From positions 62,001-126,000 of the forward strand of contig NZ_FOEI01000007.1 in NCBI RefSeq assembly GCF_900110615.1: DNA of 64,000 bases. The letters run 5' to 3'. Of this stretch, positions 47,201 through 55,253 are shown in pieces. Position 1 is the first letter of the stretch, and the number at the start of each line of letters is the position of its first letter. The notes under the pieces are model-generated. The model saw only the letters and a program-made list of their open reading frames with translations, was not told the origin of the DNA and did not search any database. Position numbers and translations under genes: made by a program. The stretch comes from Flavobacterium urocaniciphilum (GTDB lineage Bacteria; Bacteroidota; Bacteroidia; Flavobacteriales; Flavobacteriaceae).

Positions 47201-48458
47201 TTTATTACCGGGATATTTACCAGGATTAGGATTCTTCGGAACGTCACGCCCAACTTTAGGATTCGTATTTGGAGACCAATCGGATATTAGATATGAAGCG
47301 GCTAAAAGAGGATATTTAACAAGTTATCCTGAATTCAACCAAAGTTTTACGCAAATAAAATCTAAAAAATTAGATTATACGGCGATGGTGGAATTGTTGC
47401 CTGACTTCAAAATTGATATTAATGCAGAACGAAATATAACTGAAAATTATTCGGAACAATATGATGCAATAGATGGAAATTACCAATCGAGAGCGCCATT
47501 CAACACTGGTAATTTTAGTATTTCTACTGTAATGATTAAAACAGCATTTAAAGCTAGTAACGAAGATGAATCTGAAATTTTCGACAGATTCCGTAAGAAC
47601 CGTTATGCAATGGCAACTCGTTTAGCGGAACAATATTACGGAACTTCAGCTTATGCGTTAGATGCAGATGGTTTCCCTGATGGATTTGGAAAAAATAGTC
47701 AGCGTGTATTAGTGCCAGCATTCTTATCTGCATATACTGGGACAAAAACATCTTCCGTACAAACAGGATTATTTTCAAATTTCCCATTACCAAACTGGAC
47801 AGTTAAGTATACAGGTTTAATGAAACTTAGTTGGTTTAAAGATAACTTCAAACGATTCTCTATTCAACACGGTTACCGCTCTAGTTATAGTGTTAATGCG
47901 TTTAGAAGTAATTTAAATCCTTCGGTAAGAGATCAAAATGATAATATTTTTGCAGATGTAATTACATCAAATGTGAACTTAACAGAGCAATTTAATCCAT
48001 TAGTAAATATAAATTTCGAATTGAAAAACTCGTTTAACATTATGGCTGAAGTTAAAAAAGACAGAAGTTATAACATGAGTTTCGATAATAACTTATTAAC
48101 GGAAGTACAAGGTAACGATTATACCTTACGTTTAGGATATAGAATTAAAGGAGTTGAAATCAATTCGAAATTAGCAGATAATGCACAAGGAGTTATTAAG
48201 AGTGATATTAATTTAAAAGCCGATTTTACATTACGTAAAAACATGACAATCGTTCGTTATTTAGATTACGATAATAATCAATTAGGAGGTGGGCAAAATA
48301 TTTGGAACTTTAAATTAACTGCCGATTATTCGTTTAGTAAGAATTTTACAGCTATTTTCTTCTATGATCATCAGTTCTCAAAAGCGGTTATTTCAACAGC
48401 ATTCCCGTTAACGAACATTCGATCTGGATTTACACTACGCTATAATTTCGGAAATTAA
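41271..48458 (+). CDS. sprA: Type IX secretion outer-membrane translocon SprA (Sov)
   Basis: This very large protein (2395 residues) starts with a TTG two bases after ruvA and a signal peptide (SIVMLFASIFIYAQ). Its length and sequence match SprA, the giant 36-stranded barrel that forms the protein-conducting channel of the type IX secretion system and is needed for gliding. Recognisable blocks are YYVNSKFFEAIFGGN, GSVEIDLGIRFSKQDNP, EGSQSNIDLKSPLSWSLAS and a C-terminal barrel ending YNFGN. Position between ruvA and gcvH is, from memory, the usual arrangement in Flavobacterium. It would export the sorted protein at 29456-32701 and others. Confidence 0.95.
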   Translation: MNKLFKNIVSKTSISIVMLFASIFIYAQDVPTTPPDSVKTGHSVGKIEIPNPKSILEGYTYDPVTNRYIYTASVDGFNIDYPLILTPEEYEKLVLKERMRKYFQEKTTALDPKKGTDDAKRNLLPRYYVNSKFFEAIFGGNTIDVKPTGSVEIDLGIRFSKQDNPSFSPRNRKTTAFDFNQRISMGLQGKVGTRMNVNINYDTQSTFAFQNLIKLDYTPTEDDILQKIEVGNVSFPISNSLIRGAQSLFGVKAQFQFGKTTFTGVFSEQKSQSRSITTQGGGTIQEFDFFALDYDSDKHYFLSQYFRNNYDKALRNYPVIDSRAQITRIEVWVTNKQNRVTTTDNNLRNIIALQDLGESQLTDGVTPIPDNEVVGIDLALNPTFFDVVANTPSDNKNNKFNPLAIDQAGSFLNSGIREIATASQGFNINSNPASTFSEGIDYSKLENARKLSSSEYTFHPQLGYISLNQKLQNDEVLAVAYQYTVGGEVFQVGEFANDGVESTTVNTSGVPTTQALILKMLKGSLINVSEPSWDLMMKNIYQIPGGNQLQQQDFKFNILYQDPSPLNYITQAGIDPLTPAVENTTLLKVFNLDKLNFTNDPQPNGDGFFDFYPGLTVDTQYGRIIFTTVEPFGKHLFEKLRLNGAESYDGGTYNTNQSKYVFRTLYKSTQAAALQESAKNKFKLKGSFKSTGGDGIPLGAFNVPQGSVVVTAGGRILVEGVDYTVNYQAGRVQILDPALLASNTPIQVSLENNSVFGQQTKRFYGLNVEHKFNDKFLVGGTFLKMTERPFTQKSDYNQESVNNTIVGLNTNFSTEVPFFTRLVNKLPNIETEAPSNLSFRGEFAYLFPNAPKTSNFNGEPTSYIDDFEGSQSNIDLKSPLSWSLASTPIGFGGELNEDDLTYGYKRAKLSWYNIDPVFYTSPPSGIDDNDLSSNKTRRIFSQELFPNIDIPQGQSNVISTLDLTYYPKERGPYNYNPVTASNNQFPAIDAPNNWGGIMRAINTTNFEQSNVEYVQFWLMDPYTGNVGDAANNTNTGTLTINLGEISEDVLKDGRKLYENGLPENGGSQPTVDTNWGKVPASQSLIYAFDTNEGNRTVQDVGLNGLNDSEEKVEYPAFAGLGDASADNYNYYLNTSGTILDRYKNYNGLEGNSPITVTDTNRGNSTLPDVEDINRDNTMNTINAYYKFNIPISPNPVVGQNYVSDVMVTTQTMANGQTTPVKWVQYKIPILEATAANIEGPITDFRTIRFMRMFLSGFSEDVTLRFGTLDLVRGEWRRYVNSLDANDLNVSDDDTGFDVVAINIQENSNRTPIPYVAPPGVDREQLYNNNSVINQNEQSLSLRVYKKDQGLPGLGGLEEDDSRAVFKNVNVDMRQYKKLRMFLHAEALEADAVGDRLQDDQLVAFIRFGNDFTDNFYQVEMPLKVSQFTARSADDVWPAENEIELPLSLLTRIKSLKIAGDGSIVPDVNGIAFLNESDLGSGNDRMNIGIKGNPNFGLIRTLMVGLKNPDPAATGPLRGEVWFNELRMSDMDNKGGYAAVANLDTNLADFATFSATGKLSTIGFGALEEGPNERSREDVKQYDIVSNLNLGQLLPKKWKLVLPFNYAVGEQIITPKYDPLYQDLELKEVLNATSDQAKKDEIENRAIDYTKRTSVNFIGVKKERAEQQKARFYDVENLTLSYSFNEMLHHDFQVQNLIDQQQKSSLDYAYSFKPMSIEPFKKNKFFKKNGYYKLFSDMNFNFLPSNISFSSNIMRQFNRQQFRLIDVQGIAIDPLYRRNYFFNYQYGVNFPITRSLKVNYTAANNNIVRNYFDSNKNPINELDIWDDYWNFGDPNTHNQQLLVNYDLPINKIPVLSFVKSSYVYTGDYSWQRSSDAFATFQALDGTVYQLGNTIQNANSHKINAALDMNTFYKYIGLTAKKQKKPAVPKTAPKPGEKVTNTVPKQNQTEERSGFAKFGIGLLTSVKNIQVNYTESGGTLLPGYLPGLGFFGTSRPTLGFVFGDQSDIRYEAAKRGYLTSYPEFNQSFTQIKSKKLDYTAMVELLPDFKIDINAERNITENYSEQYDAIDGNYQSRAPFNTGNFSISTVMIKTAFKASNEDESEIFDRFRKNRYAMATRLAEQYYGTSAYALDADGFPDGFGKNSQRVLVPAFLSAYTGTKTSSVQTGLFSNFPLPNWTVKYTGLMKLSWFKDNFKRFSIQHGYRSSYSVNAFRSNLNPSVRDQNDNIFADVITSNVNLTEQFNPLVNINFELKNSFNIMAEVKKDRSYNMSFDNNLLTEVQGNDYTLRLGYRIKGVEINSKLADNAQGVIKSDINLKADFTLRKNMTIVRYLDYDNNQLGGGQNIWNFKLTADYSFSKNFTAIFFYDHQFSKAVISTAFPLTNIRSGFTLRYNFGN

Positions 48459-48495
48459 AAAATGAAAATTTATAGCAAATTTTAAGAATATCAAT

Positions 48496-48503
48496 TACAT
48501 TTG
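48496..48503 (+). promoter_or_regulatory. -7 element (TACATTTG) for gcvH
   Basis: Fits TAnnTTTG and lies 28 bases before the gcvH ATG, between sprA and gcvH. No clear -33 box. Confidence 0.5.
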
Positions 48504-48531
48504 TCAAAAAATATAAAACACAATTATTAAA

Positions 48532-48912
48532 ATGAATATACCAGCAAATTTAAAGTACACAAAAGACCACGAGTGGGTATCTATTGATGGAGATGTAGCA
48601 ACTGTAGGAATTACTGATTTTGCTCAAAGAGAATTAGGAGATATTGTTTATGTTGAAGTAGAAACTTTAGACCAAACTTTAGATAAAGATGAGGTTTTTG
48701 GAACTGTTGAAGCGGTTAAAACAGTATCAGATTTATTCTTACCATTAAGTGGTGAAATTATTGAATTCAACGACGATTTAGAATCTAATCCTGAAACTGT
48801 AAATTCTGATCCTTATGGAGCAGGTTGGATGGTTAAAGTAAAAATTGCTAACCCAGCTGAAGTTTCAGAATTATTATCTAGTGAAGATTATACAGCACTT
48901 ATCGGAGCATAA
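48532..48912 (+). CDS. gcvH: Glycine cleavage system H protein
   Basis: This 126-residue protein starts [31 protein letters not shown] and has the lipoylation site Lys in [20 protein letters not shown]. It ends [18 protein letters not shown]. It shuttles the methylamine group of glycine between the P, T and L proteins. None of its partners is in the window. The next gene overlaps its 3' end. Confidence 0.97.
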   Translation: MNIPANLKYTKDHEWVSIDGDVATVGITDFAQRELGDIVYVEVETLDQTLDKDEVFGTVEAVKTVSDLFLPLSGEIIEFNDDLESNPETVNSDPYGAGWMVKVKIANPAEVSELLSSEDYTALIGA

Positions 48913-49258
48913 ATTATTTAAAGTATTGGCCGTTATTTGGACCATTACTATTTTGTATTTATGTTTATCAGATTCGCCTAATGTTCCTAATTTTAAATTG
49001 CCCTTTAAAGACAAAATAGTTCACTTTAGTTTCTATTTTATGTTCGTTTTTTTATGGGTTAAAAGCTTCGAAAACAAAACTTTTAAAAAAGGTTTAATCG
49101 TTTTATTTCTTGCCATACTTTTAGGAATTAGTATAGAATTTTTACAAGAAAATTTTACAGTACATCGAACTTATGATAATTACGATATTTTAGCCAATAC
49201 ACTTGGCGGCTTATTCAGCTTTTTACTCGTAATTAAGTTTCATCTGATAAAAAACTAA
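48881..49258 (+). CDS. VanZ-like membrane protein
   Basis: This protein of about 125 residues has four hydrophobic segments, with [18 protein letters not shown] at the start, then [18 protein letters not shown] and [29 protein letters not shown]. This is the small VanZ-like pattern common next to gcvH in Flavobacteria. The start is uncertain. A GTG at 48881 gives a short cytoplasmic lead and a 32-base overlap with gcvH; an ATG at 48845 is possible but overlaps more. Function is unknown. A strong terminator follows the stop. Confidence 0.75.
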   Translation: MKIIQHLSEHKLFKVLAVIWTITILYLCLSDSPNVPNFKLPFKDKIVHFSFYFMFVFLWVKSFENKTFKKGLIVLFLAILLGISIEFLQENFTVHRTYDNYDILANTLGGLFSFLLVIKFHLIKN

Positions 49259-49260
49259 AT

Positions 49261-49289
49261 AAAAATCTCACTTTATGTGAGATTTTTTT
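49261..49289 (+). terminator. Rho-independent terminator after the VanZ-like gene
   Basis: AAAAATCTCAC and GTGAGATTTTT form a perfect stem around TTTAT, followed by more T residues. Confidence 0.92.
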
Positions 49290-49312
49290 ATTTTTACCGA
49301 TATTTGAATACC

Positions 49313-50056
49313 ATGAACATTAAAGCTTATTTAGATTCCACGTATTTGAAAACTGCTCAGCAGGCACAGCTTTCCGAAAAGGAAAACAACAAAATGATAG
49401 AAAACTGCATTTTGGAAGCCATTAAAGAACAGTTTAAATTGGTTATGATACGACCAAATAAAGTGGCTATGGCTAAAAAATTACTAGCCGAAAACGAATC
49501 TAAAGTTTTAATTGGTACAGTAATCGGTTTTCATGAAGGAACCAATACCATCGAAGAAAAATTAGCTGAGGCTGAAAAAGCCATCAAAGATGGCGCAGAT
49601 GAATTGGATTTTGTAGTCAATTTTGAAGCGTTTAAAGAAGGTGAAATTGATTTAGTAAAGGTTGAGGTTTTAAAAGGTACTTTTTTAGCTTTACAGCACC
49701 ATAAAACCGTAAAGTGGATTATTGAAACCGCAGCTTTAAACGGAGCGCAGATTATTCAACTAACCACACTTATTAAAAATGTTGTGGTAGCTAATTTCAA
49801 AGAAAATGAATTTGAAAGAGTATTTGTTAAATCGTCAACCGGATTTTATAAAACCATTGACGGCTCACCAAACGGAGCAACCATTCCGGCTATCATCGCC
49901 ATGTTAGAAAATGCATGTCCGTTACAAGTGAAAGCTTCAGGCGGAATTAAAAATCAAGAAGAAGCGTTAGAAATGATAAAACTAGGTGTGAAACGCATCG
50001 GAACTTCATCAGCGAAAGCTATTTCTGAAGGTTTAGAATCGGAGGGAAGTTATTAA
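49313..50056 (+). CDS. deoC: Deoxyribose-phosphate aldolase
   Basis: I start at the ATG at 49313 (MNIKAYLDSTYLKTAQQ) because the in-frame extension upstream falls inside the terminator hairpin. The product has 247 residues. Family motifs are GTVIGFHEGTN, DGADELDFVVNFEAFKEG, the Schiff-base Lys in FVKSSTGFY and the second Lys in VKASGGIKNQEEA. It splits 2-deoxyribose 5-phosphate into acetaldehyde and glyceraldehyde 3-phosphate during deoxynucleoside use. It stands alone; its 3' spacer holds AGAGCCAAGTA-type repeats. Confidence 0.93.
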   Translation: MNIKAYLDSTYLKTAQQAQLSEKENNKMIENCILEAIKEQFKLVMIRPNKVAMAKKLLAENESKVLIGTVIGFHEGTNTIEEKLAEAEKAIKDGADELDFVVNFEAFKEGEIDLVKVEVLKGTFLALQHHKTVKWIIETAALNGAQIIQLTTLIKNVVVANFKENEFERVFVKSSTGFYKTIDGSPNGATIPAIIAMLENACPLQVKASGGIKNQEEALEMIKLGVKRIGTSSAKAISEGLESEGSY

Positions 50057-50186
50057 GAGCCAAGTAGAAAAAAGAGTCAAGTAAAAAGGGAAAAGTTAAT
50101 AGGCATAAAGCATAAGTATAAAGATCAAGTAAAAATTTAATTACTAAGCGTATTTGTAAAAGATTGCTTCGTAAACTCGCAATAAC

Positions 50187-52271
50187 ATGAAAAAAATAAT
50201 AAGCACTATTGTATTTCTATTTTCAATAACTGTTTTCTCGCAAAACAATACTGAAAAATTACCACAATTTGAAAATTGTAAAACCAAGCCAGAAGACGAA
50301 ACTTGTTTTTTTGCAACCATTCAAGATCATTTCAAGCAAAATTTCAATAAACAATATACTGCTGAAAAATCTACAATTATTGCACTTTTTGCAGTGGATA
50401 CAATAGGGAAGTTCGAATTACTTTACATCGATGCTGCTTCAGAAGAAATTAAAAATGAAACCAAACGCGTTTTTTCAACTTTACCCGTGGTTACGCCATC
50501 CACATATAATGGTAAACCCGTTTATGCAAAATATACATTAAAAGTAAATTTTCCTTTTTCTGACGATGAACGAGCAGGTAAAAAATCGGAAACCGCTTAT
50601 CAAACAGAAAAAATTACGGCTCAAACCGAACTTACCGAATATGATGATATCAAATACCATGCGTTTGAAAATCCACAATTAAAAAGCGGATTAAACATTC
50701 CGTTCAATCATCAAAAATATGCCGAATTTGAAGCCTATTTAAATCAGGTAGGAGCAAACAGTCATACTGCTGAAAAACCATATTCATATAGAGATGTTGC
50801 AAAGTATTATAACTTTGAAAAACAATATCAAGCAAAGTATAAAAAAGCTTCTTCATGGTGGGGAAGAAAATTTTGGAATGAAAATTTAGTAGAAGTTCAA
50901 GGAGATGGCTACTGGTTTTTATTCAACCCAATTTTAGATATTCGTGGAGGAAAAGACTTCGATAGCGAATTAAAAAACACCTTTGTAAATACGCGAGGAG
51001 TAAATATTCAGGCAGGTTTAGGAAAAAACATCACTTTTACTACATCTATTTACGAAAGTCAAGGTCGATTTGCCGATTACTATAATGCTTATGCGGTGAG
51101 TTTAAAACCATCTGGAGGAAACCCAGGAACGATTCCGGGAGTAGGAATTGCGAAACAATTTAAAGTAGATGCCTTCGATTTCCCAATGGCAGAAGCTAAT
51201 ATTAAATTTACAGCCAATCAGTTTTTTGATGTACAATTAGGATATGGAAGAAACTTTATTGGAGACGGTTACCGTTCGGTAATTCAAGGAGACGCTACTA
51301 GTCCGTACCCGTTTATTAAATTCAACACTACTTTCTGGAAAATTAAATATACCAACACGTATATGTTTTTACGTGATATTACACCAGAAAACACAGCTGA
51401 AAACACCTATGCATCTAAATACATGGCGAACCACTATTTAAGTTGGAACGTAACAAAAAGATGGAACTTAGGTTTGTTTGAAAGCGTAGTATGGTCGAAT
51501 ACTAACGGAAGAGGTTTCGATCCGAACTTTATTAACCCAATTATTTTCTATAGATCCGTTGAATTTGCATCGTCGCCAAAATCGGGGAATGCTTTATTAG
51601 GATTAACATCTAAATACAAATTTAACAGCCAAATTATGGCTTACGGACAATTTTTAATTGATGAGTTTTCGGTGGGCGATGTATCTAAAGGCAATAAAAG
51701 TTGGAAAAATAAATTCGGTTACCAAATTGGAGCTAAATATTTCAACGCCTTCAATATTGAAAACTTAACGCTACAAGCAGAATACAATATTGTTCGTCCG
51801 TATGTATATTCACACAGTGCAACACTTACCAATTATACGCACAACAACCAAAGTATGGGACATGCTTGGGGGGCGAATTTTAAAGAAATTATCGGAATTG
51901 CGCGTTATAACAAAAACAGATATTTTGCTCAGGCTAAATTAATTTACGGACAAAAAGGGTACGATTATACAGACGGAACCAATAACTTTAACTATGGAGG
52001 TAACTTGTTTATTCCGTACGATAGCGATGTAAATCCGCGTCCGTATGATGAAGGTGCTTTTGCCGGACAAGGAAATACGACAACCATTTTAATTGGCGAT
52101 TTCACAGCAGGTTATATTATCAACCCAAATTCAAACTTAAAAGTATTTGCTAACGTAATTCATAGAAGTTTCGACCCAACGAAAACATCGGCTACTTTTG
52201 AAAAATCGAATACTACTTGGTTGTCTGTAGGTATTTCTACTGACTTGTTTAACTGGTATTTTGATTATTAG
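50187..52271 (+). CDS. RemB-like gliding motility outer-membrane protein
   Basis: This 694-residue protein has a signal peptide (IISTIVFLFSITVFSQ), then a TonB C-terminal-like small domain (about residues 30-120, FAVDTIGKFELLYIDAASEE and YAKYTLKVNFPF), and then a long beta-barrel-like part from about residue 240 (YWFLFNPILDIRGGKDF to LSVGISTDLFNWYFDY). The arrangement resembles RemB of Flavobacterium johnsoniae, a protein linked to gliding, and Wzi-type capsule assembly barrels. The aromatic C-terminus fits an outer-membrane barrel. Gliding involvement is inferred from resemblance; a role in surface polysaccharide is the main alternative. Confidence 0.65.
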   Translation: MKKIISTIVFLFSITVFSQNNTEKLPQFENCKTKPEDETCFFATIQDHFKQNFNKQYTAEKSTIIALFAVDTIGKFELLYIDAASEEIKNETKRVFSTLPVVTPSTYNGKPVYAKYTLKVNFPFSDDERAGKKSETAYQTEKITAQTELTEYDDIKYHAFENPQLKSGLNIPFNHQKYAEFEAYLNQVGANSHTAEKPYSYRDVAKYYNFEKQYQAKYKKASSWWGRKFWNENLVEVQGDGYWFLFNPILDIRGGKDFDSELKNTFVNTRGVNIQAGLGKNITFTTSIYESQGRFADYYNAYAVSLKPSGGNPGTIPGVGIAKQFKVDAFDFPMAEANIKFTANQFFDVQLGYGRNFIGDGYRSVIQGDATSPYPFIKFNTTFWKIKYTNTYMFLRDITPENTAENTYASKYMANHYLSWNVTKRWNLGLFESVVWSNTNGRGFDPNFINPIIFYRSVEFASSPKSGNALLGLTSKYKFNSQIMAYGQFLIDEFSVGDVSKGNKSWKNKFGYQIGAKYFNAFNIENLTLQAEYNIVRPYVYSHSATLTNYTHNNQSMGHAWGANFKEIIGIARYNKNRYFAQAKLIYGQKGYDYTDGTNNFNYGGNLFIPYDSDVNPRPYDEGAFAGQGNTTTILIGDFTAGYIINPNSNLKVFANVIHRSFDPTKTSATFEKSNTTWLSVGISTDLFNWYFDY

Positions 52272-52293
52272 AATAGTGTTTTACTAACGAAAT

Positions 52294-52328
52294 AAGACCT
52301 GACAAGTTTTTGAAACCTGCATGGTCTT
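52294..52328. repeat. Degenerate hairpin of the CTGACAGG family
   Basis: AAGACC and GGTCTT arms enclose GACAAGTTTTTGAAACCTG. The inner part resembles the perfect hairpin at 9503-9533. It lies just after the remB-like gene. Confidence 0.5.
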
Positions 52329-52336
52329 TATACTAG

Positions 52337-52588
52337 ATGAAAAAATTTTTGAGATACTTTATTTGCATAGTTATAGCTTTTATTATAAGCTGGCTTATGT
52401 ATTTAATTACCTTTTTGTTTATTGAATATGTAATGCCTTCTAAAAGATATAATGAAAATGGAGAACCAGAATTTGTTATGCCTACTCTTGCTATTTTAGG
52501 TGGATTTATAATTGCAATTTTAGTTTTTATTTTTACAAGTAGAAAGTTAAATACTATGCTTAAAAATAAAGTGGATGGAAAAGTATAA
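52337..52588 (+). CDS. Small two-helix membrane protein
   Basis: This 83-residue protein has two hydrophobic helices (about residues 7-30 and 49-67) and a short hydrophilic loop (MPSKRYNENGEPEF) between them. I do not recognise it. It ends 7 bases before the stop of the convergent gene. The ATG start and clean membrane pattern support coding. Confidence 0.55.
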   Translation: MKKFLRYFICIVIAFIISWLMYLITFLFIEYVMPSKRYNENGEPEFVMPTLAILGGFIIAILVFIFTSRKLNTMLKNKVDGKV

Positions 52589-52595
52589 TGTTACT

Positions 52596-53726
52596 TCATT
52601 CAAACTCATTTAACCCGTATAAAATTTCTTTCATTTTGGTGCCGTTAATTTCTACAGGTTTATAGGCGATGTTAAATTTGTCTATGGCTAAGTCTATGTC
52701 TGTTTTTAGTTTTTTGTATTCTAATGGGAGTTTGGTTTCACATTGTTTTTCGTTTTCATAACTATTCAGTATTACTTTAAATTTCTCATAAAACTTTCCG
52801 CCCTGATCTATAAAGTTATTATACATAGTAATAAATTGAAGTAATCTGTCAATAGGGAATTCTAAATTCACTTGCATTTTATACTGTTGAGTTCCAGTTG
52901 TTGTTTTCATTTTGGATAAATATTCTTCCATTTTTACAGTTACATTTTCCCAATCGTCGTTAGTTCTACATTGTTCTAATGTGGTAAAATAATTTATAGG
53001 TTTTGTATAATCTTTAAATAAGAGTTCAATTTCACTTTTCATCTTATCATTACTTTTTTGTAAAAAAGCCGTTTCAAAATAAATAGTATTTAAATCATTT
53101 TGCATTCGTAAAGTAAAATCTAAAACACATTCGATGTTCATTAATTCTTTTTCCTTTTCATCTTTAGAAAGGGATGAATTTAGCATATTCGTAAATGTTT
53201 GTATTACAGATACAATGGTATTGGTTCCTAAAATAGATGTTAAATCTAATCCTGTTTTTTTGTCTTTTTTAGAACTAACTAAGTTTTTTAGTTTTTCAAA
53301 TTCAGGATATTGGTTAGGATTTGAAATTTTATTTATTTCATTAAAAGTCCTTATTGAAGAAAAATGATGGTCTAAACTCAATACTTTTTCATACAGGATT
53401 TTAATTATTTGTAACCCTTTAATGTATCTAATTTTAGATATATCACTTGTATTATCTTTTTTTAATTGGAGTAAATCATAATTAAGTTTATCCTTTTCAA
53501 TTAATAAATCAATTTTCTTTTTTCTTTTTTTTGTGGTGAAGATTGAGTTGTTAATTTCGTTTAATCTTGCCAATTTACTACTAATTAAAATTTCATATTT
53601 TAAATTAATTGTATGTATTTCATCATGTAATTCTGAAATAATCAAATTTGGATCTTTATCAATAGTATTTGAAAAAGAATAATTGCAAATGAATATTATA
53701 AAATATCTAATTAATAGTTTTGGCAT
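52596..53726 (-). CDS. Exported helical protein of unknown function
   Basis: This 376-residue protein begins with a hydrophobic, signal-like segment (LIRYFIIFICNYSFS) and is otherwise polar, Lys-rich and mostly helical, with coiled-coil-like stretches (LARLNEINNSIFTTKKRKKK, KEKELMNIECVLDFTLRM). No domain is recognised. It starts 7 bases after the end of the upstream gene at 53734-54177, so the two are an operon. Codon use is very AT-rich like the rest of this 52.6-60 kb stretch. Confidence 0.6.
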   Translation of the reverse strand: MPKLLIRYFIIFICNYSFSNTIDKDPNLIISELHDEIHTINLKYEILISSKLARLNEINNSIFTTKKRKKKIDLLIEKDKLNYDLLQLKKDNTSDISKIRYIKGLQIIKILYEKVLSLDHHFSSIRTFNEINKISNPNQYPEFEKLKNLVSSKKDKKTGLDLTSILGTNTIVSVIQTFTNMLNSSLSKDEKEKELMNIECVLDFTLRMQNDLNTIYFETAFLQKSNDKMKSEIELLFKDYTKPINYFTTLEQCRTNDDWENVTVKMEEYLSKMKTTTGTQQYKMQVNLEFPIDRLLQFITMYNNFIDQGGKFYEKFKVILNSYENEKQCETKLPLEYKKLKTDIDLAIDKFNIAYKPVEINGTKMKEILYGLNEFE

Positions 53727-53733
53727 ATATAGA

Positions 53734-54177
53734 TTAAATTTTATTTGTCAATTTTAATATTATAATGGCTTTGTTTTCTATAATTTTAATTGGATATGAT
53801 TCTTTTAAAATGATTGAATTTTGTGGATTAATTTCTAATAGTTTACAAGTTTCAATTTTTAATTGAAAATTGTAATCTTGCCTAAAGAAAAAAGTATCTG
53901 ACTCAGAAATATATTGAATTTCTTTACCAAAAATATTCTTTTGTTCATCAATTGTTAATTCCTTGATATTAATTACAAATAGAAGTTCATTTTCTGTAAT
54001 TTTTTGAAGTGAATATTTATTTGAAATTTGTTTTGAATTAGGATTAGTTTCAATGGTGCAAAAGCTTAACCCACCATTGCAATCTTTTCCTCTTATATCT
54101 ATGTTTAATGAATTGTAAATTGTTTGAGAATAAGAATATATAGATAAGAAAAATAATAGTAAACTTAGTTTTTTCAT
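53734..54177 (-). CDS. Small secreted protein of unknown function
   Basis: This 147-residue protein has a signal peptide (SLLLFFLSIYSYSQ) and a polar body with one Cys pair (KDCNGGLSFC), which could form a disulfide in the periplasm. It is the first gene of a two-gene minus-strand operon. No family is recognised. Confidence 0.55.
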   Translation of the reverse strand: MKKLSLLLFFLSIYSYSQTIYNSLNIDIRGKDCNGGLSFCTIETNPNSKQISNKYSLQKITENELLFVINIKELTIDEQKNIFGKEIQYISESDTFFFRQDYNFQLKIETCKLLEINPQNSIILKESYPIKIIENKAIIILKLTNKI

Positions 54178-54205
54178 ATTGATTTATTTAAAGGATTAAT
54201 TTATT

Positions 54206-54231
54206 AAAAGCGGTAAAAACTTACCGCTTTT
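54206..54231. terminator. Perfect hairpin, possible bidirectional terminator
   Basis: AAAAGCGGTAA pairs with TTACCGCTTTT around AAAC. It lies just upstream of the start at 54177 and downstream of the next minus-strand gene, so it may end that gene's transcript. Confidence 0.6.
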
Positions 54232-54277
54232 AAATCTTAACTAAACAAAAAAAATAGATTAATAAAGTGAATAAATA

Positions 54278-54405
54278 AAAAAGATCCATTTAATGTTTAT
54301 ATGGCATATAATTGATTATTGTTTTTTGGACTGGATCTTTTTGTTAACAAACCACATTTAAACTCTTATTAATCTTCAAATCCAACAGGATTAGATTTGA
54401 AGATT
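54278..54405. repeat. Two further inverted repeats in the same intergenic gap
   Basis: AAAAAGATCCA at 54278-54288 pairs with TGGATCTTTTT at 54332-54342. AATCTTCAAATC at 54371-54382 pairs with GATTTGAAGATT at 54394-54405. Both lie in the 3' region of the minus-strand gene at 54426. They may be RNA stems, a mobile remnant or part of its terminator. Confidence 0.55.
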
Positions 54406-54425
54406 GGTTTTTGAAGTTAAAGTGC

Positions 54426-55187
54426 TTAATCAATAATTTTATAGCCTAGTTTTTGTAAACTGTCTTTAATTCCTATAAAGTGTGCTTTACCATAAATTAT
54501 GGCAATTTTTGATTTTTCTTCTTTTAGTATGTGAGATATGACGCTATTGTTTCTTTCTGTTTTCATTAATTCATCATAAATTTTTGTGTCTGTCTTAGTA
54601 TTGCACGTAGATTTGTCATAAAATTTTGTTTCATAATCACATGGTTCAAGTATTATTTTACCATATTTATCTTCATATATTTCTAATAATTTTTCTACAG
54701 TTAAATCAGAATTTATTGCATTTTTTTGTGAAAGACCAAATTCTGTATAAGTCGGTTGTTTTATTAAATTTTCTTTTATTTTTATTCCTTTTTCTTTAAA
54801 TAAATTTAAATAATCAGAATTTAAGTTTTTAGAGACTAATGGACTGCCTAATACTTTTCTAAATTTATAGGATAATTCAATTAAAGCTATTGAATCTTCT
54901 TTAGTTAAATTTGTTTTACCAGCAAATTTTGAACTGATTCCTTCAATGTAAAATAAGTAATCTTTCTTTAATAAGGAGTCTACTTTTAATTTTACATCAT
55001 TATAAAACTCTTCTTTTCCTATATGATGCATTCCAAATAATACTATTTCTTTATCACCATTAGATATTTTTTCTAATTTTAATTTTTTGTCAAAAACACC
55101 TACTCTTTTGAAGTATTGGTTAACTAAGTATGATTTACAAGAAACTGAAAGTGTTAAAATAATGAGGAATTGTATGATTTTTTTCAT
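54426..55187 (-). CDS. TraB/TIKI-like (GumN-type) lipoprotein
   Basis: This 253-residue protein has a lipoprotein signal (ILTLSVSCKSY). The body shows the two ends of the TraB/TIKI/erythromycin esterase-like fold: IVLFGMHHIGKEEFYNDV near residue 48, with paired His, and IAIIYGKAHFIGIKDSLQKLGY at the C-terminus. Proteins of this group have been linked to metal-dependent proteolysis or esterase activity; bacterial members are mostly uncharacterised. The central part has an acidic-lysine helical region. It is a single gene flanked by hairpins. Confidence 0.6.
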   Translation of the reverse strand: MKKIIQFLIILTLSVSCKSYLVNQYFKRVGVFDKKLKLEKISNGDKEIVLFGMHHIGKEEFYNDVKLKVDSLLKKDYLFYIEGISSKFAGKTNLTKEDSIALIELSYKFRKVLGSPLVSKNLNSDYLNLFKEKGIKIKENLIKQPTYTEFGLSQKNAINSDLTVEKLLEIYEDKYGKIILEPCDYETKFYDKSTCNTKTDTKIYDELMKTERNNSVISHILKEEKSKIAIIYGKAHFIGIKDSLQKLGYKIID

Positions 55188-55214
55188 TTATTAAAGTTTT
55201 TATTGAATTTTAAT

Positions 55215-55246
55215 AACAGGTGTTTATGTGAAAACAAACACCTGTT
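55215..55246 (-). terminator. Terminator-like hairpin after the 55254 gene
   Basis: AACAGGTGTTT and AAACACCTGTT form a perfect 11-bp stem with a 10-base loop, starting 8 bases past the stop of the minus-strand gene. Confidence 0.6.
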
Positions 55247-55253
55247 TAAATTG

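Noticed and set aside
49277..49312. N-terminal extension of deoC from an upstream start
   Set aside because: The extension would be encoded inside the terminator hairpin and has no family match; the ATG at 49313 fits DeoC.
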